From contig WTKE01000031.1 in assembly GCA_011524525.1 (NCBI GenBank), positions 22,983 through 67,090 on the forward strand: 44,108 nt of DNA, written 5' to 3'. The stretch's first letter is position 1; each line of letters starts with the position of its first letter. The translations under genes were made by a program, and so were the position numbers. The stretch is from Bacillus sp. (in: firmicutes) (GTDB taxonomy: Bacteria > Bacillota > Bacilli > Bacillales > Cytobacillaceae). This document shows positions 8,255 through 17,060 of this stretch, piece by piece. A model generated the notes under the pieces. That model was not told the origin of the DNA and did no database searches. It worked only from the letters and a program-made list of their open reading frames with translations.

Positions 8255-8917
8255 TTATGAAAAGATCTTATCCCATAGCTCTACAAGGAAAAACTTCACT
8301 TCAACTTCTTGTTCATCCTTCTTTTCTTCTACAAAAACAGGCTCTTTATCTGATTGAACTTTAGCTTCTACTTTTGCTTCTTTTTCTTCTTGTTCATCCA
8401 CGCCTTCTTTTACAGCTACGGAATTGGAGAAGTCTAGGAAGCATAGAGGCGGGAATAGCACACACCACCAGTTCGCTCCTTCTCCTGATCCTAATGTAAT
8501 TAATACTGCTTCGTACTCACCTGCTGGATACAAGAACTCTCCATATAACTTTGTTGGAAACTCTACTTTTCCGAAATTTGTTTTTACGCTTTGGTTGGAT
8601 CCATTCTTTTCTAGTACTTCTTCTGCAATCGCCTTGATTTCTGGTAAGCGGGATTGAATTAAGTCGCGGGCTGCTTCTACGGAAGTTAATTCTGCAACCC
8701 ATTCGGTGATTGCTGCGTTTACTTCATCTCGAACTTCACGCTTGAGTTCTTGATCTACTTCTAGATCACTGTTTGCTAGGATTCGTAAGCGAATGGCCTC
8801 ATTTGGGATGACAATCGCTTCGTTGGCTGTGACTTCATTTTTTGGTATGTATAAACTTAGTAATGTTCCTATGGATAATATGATTATATATAATTTCGCA
8901 AGTGTTTTTGTTTTCAT
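8255..8917 (-). CDS. spoIIR: Stage II sporulation protein R
   Basis: A forespore-made secreted signal that acts across the intermembrane space on SpoIIGA, triggering cleavage of pro-sigma-E in the mother cell. The 220-residue product has an N-terminal hydrophobic segment (residues about 8-24) that can serve as a signal peptide. The conserved SpoIIR core follows: AIRLRILANSDLEVDQELKR, GKVEFPTKLYGEFLYPAGEY and GEGANWWCVLFPPLCF. The C-terminal part (from about 170) is a charged Glu/Lys-rich spacer, less conserved than the core. A sigma-F-type promoter is visible upstream at 8946-8974. Confidence 0.95.
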   Translation of the reverse strand: MKTKTLAKLYIIILSIGTLLSLYIPKNEVTANEAIVIPNEAIRLRILANSDLEVDQELKREVRDEVNAAITEWVAELTSVEAARDLIQSRLPEIKAIAEEVLEKNGSNQSVKTNFGKVEFPTKLYGEFLYPAGEYEAVLITLGSGEGANWWCVLFPPLCFLDFSNSVAVKEGVDEQEEKEAKVEAKVQSDKEPVFVEEKKDEQEVEVKFFLVELWDKIFS

Positions 8918-8945
8918 TTACTAGCACCATCCCTTCACTATCAAC

Positions 8946-8974
8946 AGTGTGGACAAGATGCGTTCATCTTAAAC
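8946..8974 (-). promoter_or_regulatory. Candidate sigma-F promoter of spoIIR
   Basis: Minus strand: -35 GTTTA (8970-8974), 15-bp spacer, -10 GTCCACACT (8946-8954). This fits the sigma-F pattern GYWTA-N15-GGNNANANT with one mismatch. spoIIR is a recalled sigma-F regulon member, which supports the reading. Confidence 0.6.
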
Positions 8975-9009
8975 TAGTAAATTGAAAAAATTTAATAGAA
9001 CAATTGGGT

Positions 9010-9139
9010 TGTTGATTTCCGCTCCAGGCGCTTGCTTTCCGGGGGGCATTCGCCGAGCCTCCTCGTCGCTTCGCTCCTGCGGGGTCTCGCCTGTAATGCT
9101 AATCCCCCAGGAGTCAAGCGCCTTCCGCTCCAATCAACA
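9010..9139. repeat. 130-bp palindromic intergenic element (MITE-like)
   Basis: The ends are TGTTGATT and AATCAACA. Just inside, AGGCGCTTG near the left end is the inverse of CAAGCGCCT near the right end, and each is flanked by a direct TCCGCTCC. The interior is G+C-rich, unlike the surrounding AT-rich spacer. It looks like a widespread Bacillus intergenic repeat that I recall seeing without a named function. No ORF or transposase is present. The rest of the 8918-9215 gap holds the spoIIR promoter and the prmC terminator. Confidence 0.75.
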
Positions 9140-9172
9140 GAGCGTTTTTAATAGAGTTCCTTATATCATATA

Positions 9173-9205
9173 AAAAACGACTCAGCCATCAGAAACCGAT
9201 TGAGT
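9173..9205 (-). terminator. prfA-prmC operon terminator
   Basis: Minus-strand stem GACTCA / TGAGTC, extended by ATC / GAT inside, followed by GTTTTTTATA. Lies just after the prmC stop codon. Confidence 0.75.
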
Positions 9206-9215
9206 CATTTTCAAA

Positions 9216-10076
9216 TCAAAATCCAATTTCCGCAAAAACCATCCGGTCTTTACCATTGATATCATAAACGACCTCGACCAATGCATTTGGGAATGTTTGT
9301 TGAAGCATCCCACTGACGGCTTCGGATTGTCCGGCTCCTATTTCAAATCCCACTAAGGCTTTGTTTTTTACCACTTGAGGAAGTTCGTTCATAAAACGGC
9401 GGTATAAGTCCAAGCCGTCTTCTCCTGCGAATAAGGCTCGGTGTGGTTCGTGCTTGGTCACAACGACCGACATCTCCTTCTCATCTCCAAGTGGAATATA
9501 AGGAGGATTAGAGAGAATCACGTCGAACTTCGAGCCAGACTCTATAAAAGGCAAGAGCAAGTCTCCTTTTAAGAATTCAATCTCGGCTCCAAGCTCCTCG
9601 GCATTTTTTCGAGCAACTGTCAGTGAGGTTTCGGCAATATCAGTTGCTGTCACCTGAATAGCTGGACGCTCCAGCTTCATGGTAATCGCGATCGCTCCGC
9701 TACCTGTTCCGATATCAACCAGCTGAATCGGCTCCTCACCGAACAACCTCTTAATACGGTCTAATGAACCATACACCAGCTCTTCGGTTTCCGGTCTTGG
9801 AATCAATACCTCTTGACTAACAGAAAAGCGACGACCATAAAACTCTTCATAACCGATCATGTATTGTACAGGAATTCCTCCGCCGTGCTTTCTGACTGAT
9901 TCAACAAACTGCTTCCATAATGCTTCTTCAACCACATCATGCAAACTCGCCAAAAGGCTTGACCGTGACATATTCATATAATGGCGAAGCAATAATTCCC
10001 CCGCGTTTTCGTCGCGATCATGCTCCTTTAAAAAAGAAGAAGCCCAAGCGAGGGCTTCGAATACTTTTTTACTCAT
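9216..10076 (-). CDS. prmC: Peptide chain release factor N5-glutamine methyltransferase
   Basis: Methylates the glutamine of the GGQ motif in release factors 1 and 2 with S-adenosylmethionine. The Rossmann SAM site [14 protein letters not shown] and the catalytic SNPPYIPL motif, near residues 110-123 and 177-184, are clear. I chose ATG 10076, giving 286 residues starting [13 protein letters not shown], which matches the family start; an in-frame start at 10115 would add 13 residues inside prfA. The gene overlaps the prfA end by 8 nt, so translation is probably coupled and the enzyme is made with its substrate. Confidence 0.94.
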   Translation of the reverse strand: MSKKVFEALAWASSFLKEHDRDENAGELLLRHYMNMSRSSLLASLHDVVEEALWKQFVESVRKHGGGIPVQYMIGYEEFYGRRFSVSQEVLIPRPETEELVYGSLDRIKRLFGEEPIQLVDIGTGSGAIAITMKLERPAIQVTATDIAETSLTVARKNAEELGAEIEFLKGDLLLPFIESGSKFDVILSNPPYIPLGDEKEMSVVVTKHEPHRALFAGEDGLDLYRRFMNELPQVVKNKALVGFEIGAGQSEAVSGMLQQTFPNALVEVVYDINGKDRMVFAEIGF

Positions 10077-11142
10077 TAGATGCTTCTTCCAGCTTTCTTG
10101 ATTGCTCTTCCACAATTAACGCTTCAAGTACTTCATCAAGCTTTCCTTGTAAAATTTGATCAAGCTTTTGAATCGTTAACCCGATGCGGTGGTCAGTCAC
10201 ACGGTTTTGCGGGAAGTTATACGTACGGATACGCTCAGAACGGTCACCTGTTCCAACCGCTGATTTACGAACTTGGTCGTACTCAGCTTGTGCTTCACGT
10301 TGGAATTTATCGTACACGCGGGCACGAAGTACCTTCATCGCTTTTTCCTTGTTTTTAATCTGTGACTTTTCGTCCTGACACGAAACAACAACACCTGTAG
10401 GAATATGCGTTAAGCGAACGGCTGACATCGTTGTATTAACGGACTGTCCGCCCGCACCACTTGATGCGAAGGTATCTGTACGAATATCTTTATCATGAAT
10501 TTCTACTTCTAATTCTTCTGCTTCTGGTAATACCGCAACTGTTGCTGTTGAAGTATGAATACGTCCGCCTGATTCTGTTTCCGGAACACGCTGTACGCGG
10601 TGAGCTCCGTTTTCGAACTTTAGCTTCGAGTAAGCACTAGTACCATTAATCATAAAAATGATTTCTTTATAGCCACCAACGCCCGTTGTGTTGGCATCCA
10701 TCACTTCTGTTTTCCAGCCTTGCGATTCTGCATATCTAGAGTACATGCGGTACAGGTCACCTGCGAATAAGGCTGCTTCATCTCCACCAGCCGCTCCACG
10801 AATTTCCATGATAACGTTTTTGTCATCGTTTGGATCCTTTGGAATCAACAAGATACGCAGTCGAGCTTGAAGCTCTTCCATGCGGTCTTCTAATTCACCT
10901 AATTCTTCCTTAACCATTTCACGCATATCTGCATCGAGCTTTTCTTCAAGCATAGCTTTTGCGTCTTGAAGCTGCTCTTTTACATCTTTATACTCACGAT
11001 ACGCTTCGACAGTTGCAGATAAATCTGACTGCTCCTTCGAGTACTCGCGTAATTTTTTAGAATCATTTACGATCTCTGGGTCACTTAAAAGCTCATTCAG
11101 CCTTTCATAGCGATCCTCTACTGATTGAAGACGATCAAACAA
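10069..11142 (-). CDS. prfA: Peptide chain release factor 1
   Basis: Recognises UAA and UAG in the ribosomal A site and releases the finished protein. The 357-residue product has the normal RF1 length. The GGQ motif ([16 protein letters not shown]) is near residues 227-242, and the N-terminal coiled-coil region and the codon-recognition domain are intact. The start is TTG at 11142 with AGAGGTG 7 nt upstream; the predicted [19 protein letters not shown] aligns with the known family start. It forms an operon with prmC. Confidence 0.96.
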   Translation of the reverse strand: MFDRLQSVEDRYERLNELLSDPEIVNDSKKLREYSKEQSDLSATVEAYREYKDVKEQLQDAKAMLEEKLDADMREMVKEELGELEDRMEELQARLRILLIPKDPNDDKNVIMEIRGAAGGDEAALFAGDLYRMYSRYAESQGWKTEVMDANTTGVGGYKEIIFMINGTSAYSKLKFENGAHRVQRVPETESGGRIHTSTATVAVLPEAEELEVEIHDKDIRTDTFASSGAGGQSVNTTMSAVRLTHIPTGVVVSCQDEKSQIKNKEKAMKVLRARVYDKFQREAQAEYDQVRKSAVGTGDRSERIRTYNFPQNRVTDHRIGLTIQKLDQILQGKLDEVLEALIVEEQSRKLEEASNE

Positions 11143-11265
11143 AGTCCTTCACCTCTTATATTAGTCACGCGTGGTTACACGCTAGTTATTCCGAATATCT
11201 ATAAATGCTTAACATTTCTATTATAGTATAGGTGAAACACCTCGTCAAAACCATCCTTCCATAGA

Positions 11266-11294
11266 AAAATAACATGCCCTTTGGGACATGTTAT
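11266..11294 (-). terminator. Sporulation lipoprotein gene terminator
   Basis: Minus-strand stem ATAACATG-(U bulge)-CCC / GGGCATGTTAT with a 3-nt loop, followed by TTTTC. The hairpin overlaps the stop codon of the lipoprotein gene. Confidence 0.75.
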
Positions 11295-11725
11295 GAGCGG
11301 TCTTCTTTGACCTGTACTTCGATTTCATAACGAGGGACAGCTTTTACAAGCATTTTGTGTAATCGTGCTTCTGCATCCACTCGTTCCTGACGGGACATTT
11401 GCCCTTTTTTATAAGCGGTCACCCACAGACGATTTCCATTCACCCAAATCGATCCCGCTTCGAACTCATTGGTAGCATTCACCGTTTCTCTCGCTTTATC
11501 AATATAACCATCGTAATCCACTCGGCCACCATCGGTATTTAAAAAGTTTGGATTTTGATCGCTTCGCTGCCACCCTCTTGACTGAGTGTTATCTTGCCCA
11601 GTATCTTTATTAGCCACAAACGATCTTCCCGCACGATCCTCCTGCTGATCATACAAGCCCTTCGGATTATTATTACAAGCTGTTAAAACCAAAACCGTCA
11701 AAAGTATAAAAAGCCACCTTTTCAC
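11291..11725 (-). CDS. YhcN/YlaJ-family sporulation lipoprotein
   Basis: A 144-residue predicted lipoprotein. The N-terminus MKRWLFILLTVLVLTACNNN has a signal peptide and the lipobox LTAC, with Cys17 as lipid attachment site. The remainder is hydrophilic (an NKDTGQDNTQSRGW linker) and then carries a domain with VNATNEFEAGSIWVNGNRLW and RQERVDAEARLHKML, features of the YhcN/YlaJ family whose members are linked to spores. I chose the GTG at 11725 since AGGAGG ends 8 nt upstream; the upstream frame to 11734 is too close to it. Function beyond a spore-associated lipoprotein is unknown. In B. subtilis other genes lie between prfA and tdk. Confidence 0.82.
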   Translation of the reverse strand: MKRWLFILLTVLVLTACNNNPKGLYDQQEDRAGRSFVANKDTGQDNTQSRGWQRSDQNPNFLNTDGGRVDYDGYIDKARETVNATNEFEAGSIWVNGNRLWVTAYKKGQMSRQERVDAEARLHKMLVKAVPRYEIEVQVKEDRS

Positions 11726-11827
11726 TGTCAACACCTCCTATGGATAGTGTTGCAAATATTGGTGATAATACTCACGCTAATTATTTCCGGTTGTTCTTTT
11801 ACCGTTTTATTATAATTTACTTCAATG

Positions 11828-12048
11828 GGGTCATGGAGAATGCTCCTCAGTTACCGTTTCTACCTCATTTGTTCTCTAATGGGCACTGAAACCGCTGCTC
11901 TCTTACCATTTCAACCCCTTCTTCCCTCCAACGGGCACTGAAACCGCTGCTCTCTTACCATCACAACCCCTTCTCCCCTCCAACGGGCACTGAAACCGCT
12001 GCTCTCTTACCATCACAACCCCTTCTCCCCTCCAACGGGCACTGAGAA
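11828..12048. repeat. 52-bp tandem array B, downstream of tdk
   Basis: GGGCACTG recurs at 11881, 11933, 11985 and 12037, exactly 52 bp apart. A degenerate earlier copy begins near 11828. The two units between 11933 and 12036 differ at only a few positions, so they duplicated recently. The unit contains GCTCTCTTACCAT and a C-rich half. I see no strong hairpin in the conserved units; the degenerate first copy has GGAG-AATG-CTCC. The array starts just past the tdk terminator. The remainder of the gap 11726-12087 holds no gene that I can see. Confidence 0.92.
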
Positions 12049-12050
12049 CC

Positions 12051-12080
12051 AAAAAATCCACCCTTACACATGGGTGGATA
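12051..12080 (-). terminator. tdk intrinsic terminator
   Basis: Perfect 8-bp minus-strand stem ATCCACCC / GGGTGGAT with an 8-nt loop, followed by TTTTTTGG. Confidence 0.9.
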
Positions 12081-12087
12081 CAATGAT

Positions 12088-12708
12088 TTATAATTTCGAC
12101 TGTGTAAAGTCCGCAGGTTCGATTACGTTTGGTGATTTTGGTACTTCATGGTGGTGGCGACAGCGCGGTTCATATGCTTCTGATGCACCTACCAGGATAA
12201 TTGGGTCATCGTAAGAGGCTGGCTCTCCGTTAATTAGTCGTTGCGTTCGACTAGCTGGTGATCCGCAAACGGCACATACTGCTTGCAGCTTTGTTACTAG
12301 CTCTGCGATAGCCATTAATGCTGGCATGACAGTAAATGGCTCGCCACGGAAGTCTTGATCCAAGCCTGCAGCCACCACTCGATGGCCACTATCAGCTAAG
12401 TGCTGAATGACTTTTACTACTTCGTCATCGAAAAATTGAACTTCATCAATGGCGATCAAATCGATTTCAGGATCAATATGCTGAAAAATCTCTGTTGAAT
12501 GTGCGATTGGACGCGCAATAAACGATGTACCATTGTGAGAGACAACAGCTTCATCACTGTATCTATTATCAATTTTCGGCTTAAAAACGGCAATGTTTTG
12601 TTTGGCAAACTGGGCTCTTCTTACGCGACGAATCAGTTCTTCTGACTTTCCAGAGAACATGCTGCCACAAATCACTTCTACCCAACCATGGTGCTTCATT
12701 ACATACAT
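12088..12708 (-). CDS. tdk: Thymidine kinase
   Basis: Phosphorylates thymidine (and deoxyuridine) to the monophosphate in nucleoside salvage. The 206-residue type II enzyme shows the P-loop [15 protein letters not shown] near residues 15-29, the DEVQFF Walker-B-like motif near 90, and zinc ligands CAVCG and CRHH in the lasso domain. The ATG has AAGGAGAGG upstream. It is followed by a strong terminator and the 52-bp array B. The order rho-rpmE-tdk is as in B. subtilis. Confidence 0.95.
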   Translation of the reverse strand: MYVMKHHGWVEVICGSMFSGKSEELIRRVRRAQFAKQNIAVFKPKIDNRYSDEAVVSHNGTSFIARPIAHSTEIFQHIDPEIDLIAIDEVQFFDDEVVKVIQHLADSGHRVVAAGLDQDFRGEPFTVMPALMAIAELVTKLQAVCAVCGSPASRTQRLINGEPASYDDPIILVGASEAYEPRCRHHHEVPKSPNVIEPADFTQSKL

Positions 12709-12805
12709 AAACGGCCTCTCCTTCCGCTTCGCTCTCTATTTTAAAGTAGACAGTTTTTACGTAAATTATCCTTTTCACTGTCTAACTATGTACGTTCATT
12801 TTCAT

Positions 12806-12844
12806 AAAAAAACAGGCAAGGTCTGAAATCTTCTTGCCTGTTTC
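12806..12844 (-). terminator. rpmE intrinsic terminator
   Basis: Perfect 10-bp stem AACAGGCAAG / CTTGCCTGTT with a 12-nt loop, followed on the minus strand by TTTTT. Confidence 0.88.
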
Positions 12845-12852
12845 TTTTCTTA

Positions 12853-13062
12853 TTAAGAATTAGCTTTAATTCCGTATTTCTTGTTGAAACGGTCAACACG
12901 TCCGCCTGCTTCAGCAAACTTTTGACGTCCTGTGTAGAATGGATGACATTCTGAGCAAGTTTCGATACGTAGTTCTTTCTTTACTGAACCAGTTTCGAAT
13001 GTGTTGCCACATGCACAAGATACCGTTACTTTTTTATAGTTAGGATGAATTCCTTCTCTCAT
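12853..13062 (-). CDS. rpmE: 50S ribosomal protein L31, zinc-binding type
   Basis: A 69-residue ribosomal protein that bridges the subunits. Four cysteines, Cys16, Cys18, Cys36 and Cys39 (CAC and CSEC), form the zinc site, so this is the C+ form that is replaced by the zinc-free paralogue under zinc starvation. The sequence [12 protein letters not shown] and the [10 protein letters not shown] block are typical. It lies downstream of rho and upstream of tdk, as in B. subtilis. The ATG has AAAGGAGATGAAAGGTA upstream. Confidence 0.96.
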   Translation of the reverse strand: MREGIHPNYKKVTVSCACGNTFETGSVKKELRIETCSECHPFYTGRQKFAEAGGRVDRFNKKYGIKANS

Positions 13063-13190
13063 TACCTTTCATCTCCTTTTGCCCTGAGTCGTTCGAAACA
13101 GAGTTATTCATACACACAAGGTGTAATGGAAAAACACACTGATGTTATTATAACAAGCAGATATCGGTTTTGCAACATGGGATTTATTCC

Positions 13191-14459
13191 CTATGAATTC
13201 CTTTTTGCTTTCATCTCTTCGTCAAGCTTCGCAAAGAACTCTTCATTCGACTTCGTTTGCTTCAGCTTACGTAAAAATTTATCCACAAAGTCAGGCGTAT
13301 CTGACATCGATTTACGGATGGCCCATAGCTTATCCAGATGATCCTTCGGAATAAGCAGTTCTTCCTTACGAGTTCCGGAACGACGAATGTCAATTGCAGG
13401 GAAAATACGGCGTTCAGCTAGACCGCGATCTAGGTGAAGCTCCATATTACCTGTTCCTTTAAATTCTTCATAAATCACATCATCCATACGAGATCCTGTG
13501 TCCACAAGCGCTGTGGCAAGGATGGTTAAGCTTCCACCTTCCTCAATGTTACGCGCGGCACCGAAGAATCGTTTTGGACGGTGGAAAGCAGCAGGGTCAA
13601 TCCCCCCTGATAAGGTACGGCCACTTGGAGGTATGACAAGATTGTACGCACGAGCAAGACGAGTAATACTGTCCATAAGGATAATCACGTCACGCTTATG
13701 CTCCACTAGACGCATGGCACGCTCTAGTACAAGCTCGGCCACTTTAATATGGTTTTCAGGGACTTCGTCAAACGTTGAGCTTACCACATCGCCAGCAACC
13801 GAACGTTCGATGTCAGTTACCTCTTCCGGACGCTCATCGATTAACAGAACAATCAGCTCTGCTTCTGGATGATTCGTCGTGATGCTATTGGCAATTTGCT
13901 TTAGTAGCATCGTTTTTCCGGCCTTTGGAGGAGCAACGATCAATCCACGCTGACCAAAACCGACAGGAGAAATAAGGTCCATAATTCTCGTGCTCACATG
14001 CTTTGGTGACGTTTCAAGCTTCATTTGACGGTCAGGATATAAAGGTGTTAACGCAGGGAAATGAACGCGTTCCTTTGCTGATTCCGGATCATCTCCGTTA
14101 ACCGCACCAACCTGTAAAAGTCCGAAATAACGTTCGTTTTCCTTTGGTGGACGAACTTTACCAGATACTTTATCCCCATTTCTAAGGTCAAAACGTCTAA
14201 TTTGTGAAGCTGAAATATAAATATCCTCTGAACTTGGGGAGTAGTTGATAGGTCGTAGGAAACCGAAGCCTTCAGACTGAATGATTTCAAGGACACCTTC
14301 CATAAAGAAAAAGCCTTCTGATTCCGCACGTGCTTTTAAAATGGCAAAAATAAGTTCTTTTTTTGTTAGCTTGCTATAATAAGACACTTTAAAGGTCTTA
14401 GCTAGCTCATAAAGCTCTTTTAGCTTCATATTTTCCAGGCTTGAAATTGTTAATTCCAT
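13191..14459 (-). CDS. rho: Transcription termination factor Rho
   Basis: A hexameric RNA-dependent ATPase that ends transcription at C-rich, G-poor sites. The 422 residues show the N-terminal Rho_N helices, the RNA-binding cold-shock fold ([20 protein letters not shown] near 70-89), the Walker A motif [15 protein letters not shown] near 175-189, the [13 protein letters not shown] region and the Q/R-loop section. No insertion is seen. A possible promoter (14639-14668) and a leader of about 170 nt with a C-rich, G-poor segment lie upstream, which would fit known autoregulation of rho. Confidence 0.96.
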   Translation of the reverse strand: MELTISSLENMKLKELYELAKTFKVSYYSKLTKKELIFAILKARAESEGFFFMEGVLEIIQSEGFGFLRPINYSPSSEDIYISASQIRRFDLRNGDKVSGKVRPPKENERYFGLLQVGAVNGDDPESAKERVHFPALTPLYPDRQMKLETSPKHVSTRIMDLISPVGFGQRGLIVAPPKAGKTMLLKQIANSITTNHPEAELIVLLIDERPEEVTDIERSVAGDVVSSTFDEVPENHIKVAELVLERAMRLVEHKRDVIILMDSITRLARAYNLVIPPSGRTLSGGIDPAAFHRPKRFFGAARNIEEGGSLTILATALVDTGSRMDDVIYEEFKGTGNMELHLDRGLAERRIFPAIDIRRSGTRKEELLIPKDHLDKLWAIRKSMSDTPDFVDKFLRKLKQTKSNEEFFAKLDEEMKAKRNS

Positions 14460-14517
14460 TAGTACACCACTCTTTTATAAAATAAGTTGTTCCACCACAG
14501 GCTTTATGAAATTGTTC

Positions 14518-14585
14518 GATAAAATGGATGGAAAGAATTGAATGTTTGAGGCTTTCTAGAAGTATAAGAAGAGATAGAGAAAGTT
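14518..14585 (-). promoter_or_regulatory. C-rich, G-poor segment in the rho leader (rut-like)
   Basis: In the minus-strand RNA this 68-nt stretch contains 19 C and only 2 G by my count, the composition expected for Rho loading. It lies between the proposed rho promoter and the rho start codon. A small leader hairpin, GGCUUA / UAAGCC, is just upstream at 14603-14620. The role in autogenous attenuation is an inference from known rho autoregulation in B. subtilis and E. coli. Confidence 0.5.
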
Positions 14586-14638
14586 ATATTCTATAAAGAC
14601 ACGGCTTATTCATGTAAGCCTTTTAAAAAACAATTTCT

Positions 14639-14668
14639 ATTTTACCCTTTTTTTTCATTATTAATCAA
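14639..14668 (-). promoter_or_regulatory. Candidate sigma-A promoter of rho
   Basis: Minus strand: -35 TTGATT (14663-14668), 18-bp spacer, -10 TAAAAT (14639-14644). Predicted leader length to the rho ATG is about 170 nt. Confidence 0.6.
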
Positions 14669-14711
14669 TATTATTTTTTATAGGGAAGTTATTCGTAAGG
14701 AGGGTAATTAT

Positions 14712-14742
14712 AAAAAAGGCAGACGAAAGCAGGTCTGCCTTC
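14712..14742 (-). terminator. murA intrinsic terminator
   Basis: Minus-strand stem AAGGCAGAC / GTCTGCCTT with an 8-nt loop, followed by TTTTATAA. The plus-strand side also has a T-rich tail. Confidence 0.88.
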
Positions 14743-14771
14743 TTTCTTTTTTTCTTTATCTATTGATAGGT

Positions 14772-16058
14772 TTATGCGTTCTTCAATTGTTCTAGCTCTT
14801 CTTTTGTCATCGCTTCACGCCAGATGGTTGCACCAAGTCCATTTAATTTTTCGACAAGATGACTGTACCCACGGTCAATATGTTCAAGGCCTGTTACTTC
14901 TGTTACTCCTTCAGCCATCAACCCGGCGATCACTAAAGCAGCTCCCGCTCGTAGGTCACTAGCCTTCACTTTGGCACCTTGAAGTTTGACAGGACCGTGA
15001 ATAATCGCTGAGCGACCTTCTACTTTGATGTTTGCATTCATTCTTCTTAATTCATCGATATGCTTAAAGCGAGCTCCATAAATCGTATCCGTCACCATGC
15101 TTGTCCCAACAGCACTAGTTAACAACGAGGTTAGTGGCTGCTGCAAGTCAGTAGGGAAACCTGGATAGACTAATGTTTTAATATCGACCGCTTTAAAGGA
15201 TTCGGCTTTTCCTACAAATACTTGGTCATCGCTTGTTTCGATCGGTACACCCATTTCACGAAGCTTCGCAATTAAAGACTCTAAGTGTTGAGGAATAATA
15301 TTATCTATTAACAGCCCATCTCCTACTGCCGCACCAAGAATTAAATACGTACCCGCCTCAATACGGTCAGGAATAATCGTATGCTGACAGCCATGAAGCT
15401 CGTCCACTCCGTCAATACGAATGACGTCTGTTCCTGCTCCTTTAATTTTTGCCCCCATATTCGTGAGTAACGTAGCCACATCAATGATTTCCGGCTCTTT
15501 TGCCGCATTTTCAATGATCGTACGCCCTTTCGCTCGAACAGCCGCAAGCATAATATTGATCGTTGCACCAACACTCACCACGTCCAAATAAATTCTTGCT
15601 CCACGAAGCTCATCCGCACGTAGATAGATCGCACCTTGCTCATTGGTCACAGTTGCACCTAGCGCTTCAAAGCCTTTAATATGTTGGTCAATCGGTCTTG
15701 GCCCTAAATGACAGCCACCAGGCAACCCGATTACTGCCTTTTTAAAACGACCTAGCATGGCACCCATTAAATAATAGCTTGCTCGAAGTTTCTTCACCTT
15801 TCCGTTTGGCAAAGGCATAGAGATCATTTCAGAAGGGTCCACCCACATTTCATTGTTGGTAAAAGAAACCTTCCCTCCGATTTCCTCGAGCAATCCTTGT
15901 AAAATCTGAACATCGGAAATATCAGGTAATCCTTCAATCGTTACTGGTGAATCGGCTAAAATGGTCGCTGGAATGAGTGCGACTGCACTGTTTTTGGCAC
16001 CACTTATACGAACGGTTCCCTTTAAAGGGTCTCCACCGGCAATCATCAGCTTATCCAT
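14772..16058 (-). CDS. murA: UDP-N-acetylglucosamine 1-carboxyvinyltransferase (MurAB/MurZ type)
   Basis: Transfers enolpyruvate from PEP to UDP-GlcNAc, the first committed step of peptidoglycan synthesis and the target of fosfomycin. The chosen 428-residue protein starts [14 protein letters not shown] at ATG 16058 with AGAAGGGAG upstream; the frame extends to 16085 without a ribosome binding site. The active-site Cys is in [22 protein letters not shown] near residue 117. By its neighbours (fsa, fbaA) it corresponds to MurAB/MurZ, the second MurA of Firmicutes, not the primary one. In B. subtilis glpX lies between this gene and rho; here it is absent. The 240-bp upstream gap is AT-rich and holds only a possible weak fsa terminator that I can see. 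Confidence 0.94.
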   Translation of the reverse strand: MDKLMIAGGDPLKGTVRISGAKNSAVALIPATILADSPVTIEGLPDISDVQILQGLLEEIGGKVSFTNNEMWVDPSEMISMPLPNGKVKKLRASYYLMGAMLGRFKKAVIGLPGGCHLGPRPIDQHIKGFEALGATVTNEQGAIYLRADELRGARIYLDVVSVGATINIMLAAVRAKGRTIIENAAKEPEIIDVATLLTNMGAKIKGAGTDVIRIDGVDELHGCQHTIIPDRIEAGTYLILGAAVGDGLLIDNIIPQHLESLIAKLREMGVPIETSDDQVFVGKAESFKAVDIKTLVYPGFPTDLQQPLTSLLTSAVGTSMVTDTIYGARFKHIDELRRMNANIKVEGRSAIIHGPVKLQGAKVKASDLRAGAALVIAGLMAEGVTEVTGLEHIDRGYSHLVEKLNGLGATIWREAMTKEELEQLKNA

Positions 16059-16299
16059 CGTTGACTCCCTTCTAAGCCATATCAATTCACACAGAATACG
16101 TGTTATATCTTGTACTGATGTGGCTCATCTTTTTTATTTTTCCATATATGCTTTTTCGAAAAATCTATACGAGGTATATTCTTCCACTAAAAAAATACAA
16201 AAAACGACATATACCAACTTAACTTATAGTTTACACGAAATTTCAAACTTCATGTATGGAATTATAAAAAAGTTATAAATAGGAATTATTTCCTACTCA

Positions 16300-16947
16300 T
16301 TAATTCTCTCTATTTTTCCAATCTGCTAAAAAGGCTTCGATGCCTTTATCAGTTAGTGGATGATTAAATAATTGCATGATTACTTTGTATGGTATCGTAG
16401 CAATATGCGCCCCGCGTAGAGCTGCATCTGTCACGTGTTGCGGATGACGGATCGAAGCAGCAATAATTTCTGTTTCTAAACCATGAACCGCGAAAATATC
16501 TGCAATTGTTGAGATTAAATCAAGACCGTTGAAACCGATATCATCTAATCGACCAACAAAAGGAGATACATATGTAGCCCCAGCTCTTGCTGCTAGCAAT
16601 GCTTGGTTTGCACTAAAAATTAATGTTACGTTTGTCTTGATGCCTTCTTTAGAAAAAGTCGATACCGCCTTTAAACCTTCTGGTGTCATTGGCACTTTAA
16701 TTGTAATATTTGGAGCAATGGCAGCTAGCTCGCGACCTTCACGAATCATACCTTCTGCACCAAGCGCGATGACTTCTGCACTAACCGAACCTGGAACTAA
16801 TGCCGTAATCTCACGAAGACGGTCTTCAAATGAAACATTTTTTTCCTTAGCTACTAATGATGGATTTGTTGTAACCCCTGCAACAAATCCTAAAGAATAC
16901 GCTTCTCTAATTTCATCCATATTTGCTGTATCAATAAAAAATTTCAC
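16300..16947 (-). CDS. fsa: Transaldolase / fructose-6-phosphate aldolase family protein
   Basis: A small (215-residue) TalC-type transaldolase. The Schiff-base lysine is Lys84 in [15 protein letters not shown]; the N-terminal [11 protein letters not shown] and GVTTNPSL blocks match the family. It could act as a transaldolase in the pentose phosphate pathway; whether it also cleaves fructose 6-phosphate cannot be told from sequence. I chose the GTG at 16947 because AAAAGGGAG lies 8 nt upstream and the protein then starts MKFFIDTAN; a GTG at 16956 overlaps that site. It lies about 110 nt downstream of fbaA. B. subtilis name ywjH. Confidence 0.9.
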   Translation of the reverse strand: MKFFIDTANMDEIREAYSLGFVAGVTTNPSLVAKEKNVSFEDRLREITALVPGSVSAEVIALGAEGMIREGRELAAIAPNITIKVPMTPEGLKAVSTFSKEGIKTNVTLIFSANQALLAARAGATYVSPFVGRLDDIGFNGLDLISTIADIFAVHGLETEIIAASIRHPQHVTDAALRGAHIATIPYKVIMQLFNHPLTDKGIEAFLADWKNREN

Positions 16948-17003
16948 CTGTCCCACTCCCTTTTACATTATTCGACTTTTTTTTCAAAATGACATCAATA
17001 CAA

Positions 17004-17038
17004 TTGAAACCGCCCTTTTCAAGAAAAGGCGGTTTCAA
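17004..17038 (-). promoter_or_regulatory. Strong fbaA-fsa intercistronic hairpin without a U run
   Basis: TTGAAACCGCC / GGCGGTTTCAA pair perfectly, with an extra TTTT / AAAA inside a one-base bulge, giving a stem of about 15 bp. On the minus strand it is followed by TTGTATTGATG, not a U run. It is therefore more likely to protect or process the fbaA 3' end than to terminate efficiently. Confidence 0.55.
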
Positions 17039-17060
17039 CTTATGAAGCAAATAAATTCGA

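Noticed and set aside
11735-11830. Sigma-G promoter before the YhcN/YlaJ-like gene
   Set aside because: GAGTA and a CACTATC-like -10 can be found but neither fits the consensus and spacing well enough.
13279-13287. Further DnaA box within rho
   Set aside because: A single TTATCCACA with no neighbours; likely chance. The same applies to TTATCCACT near 29449.
16060-16299. Promoter or leader element of murA
   Set aside because: The spacer is AT-rich with several weak matches and no convincing -10/-35 pair or structure.
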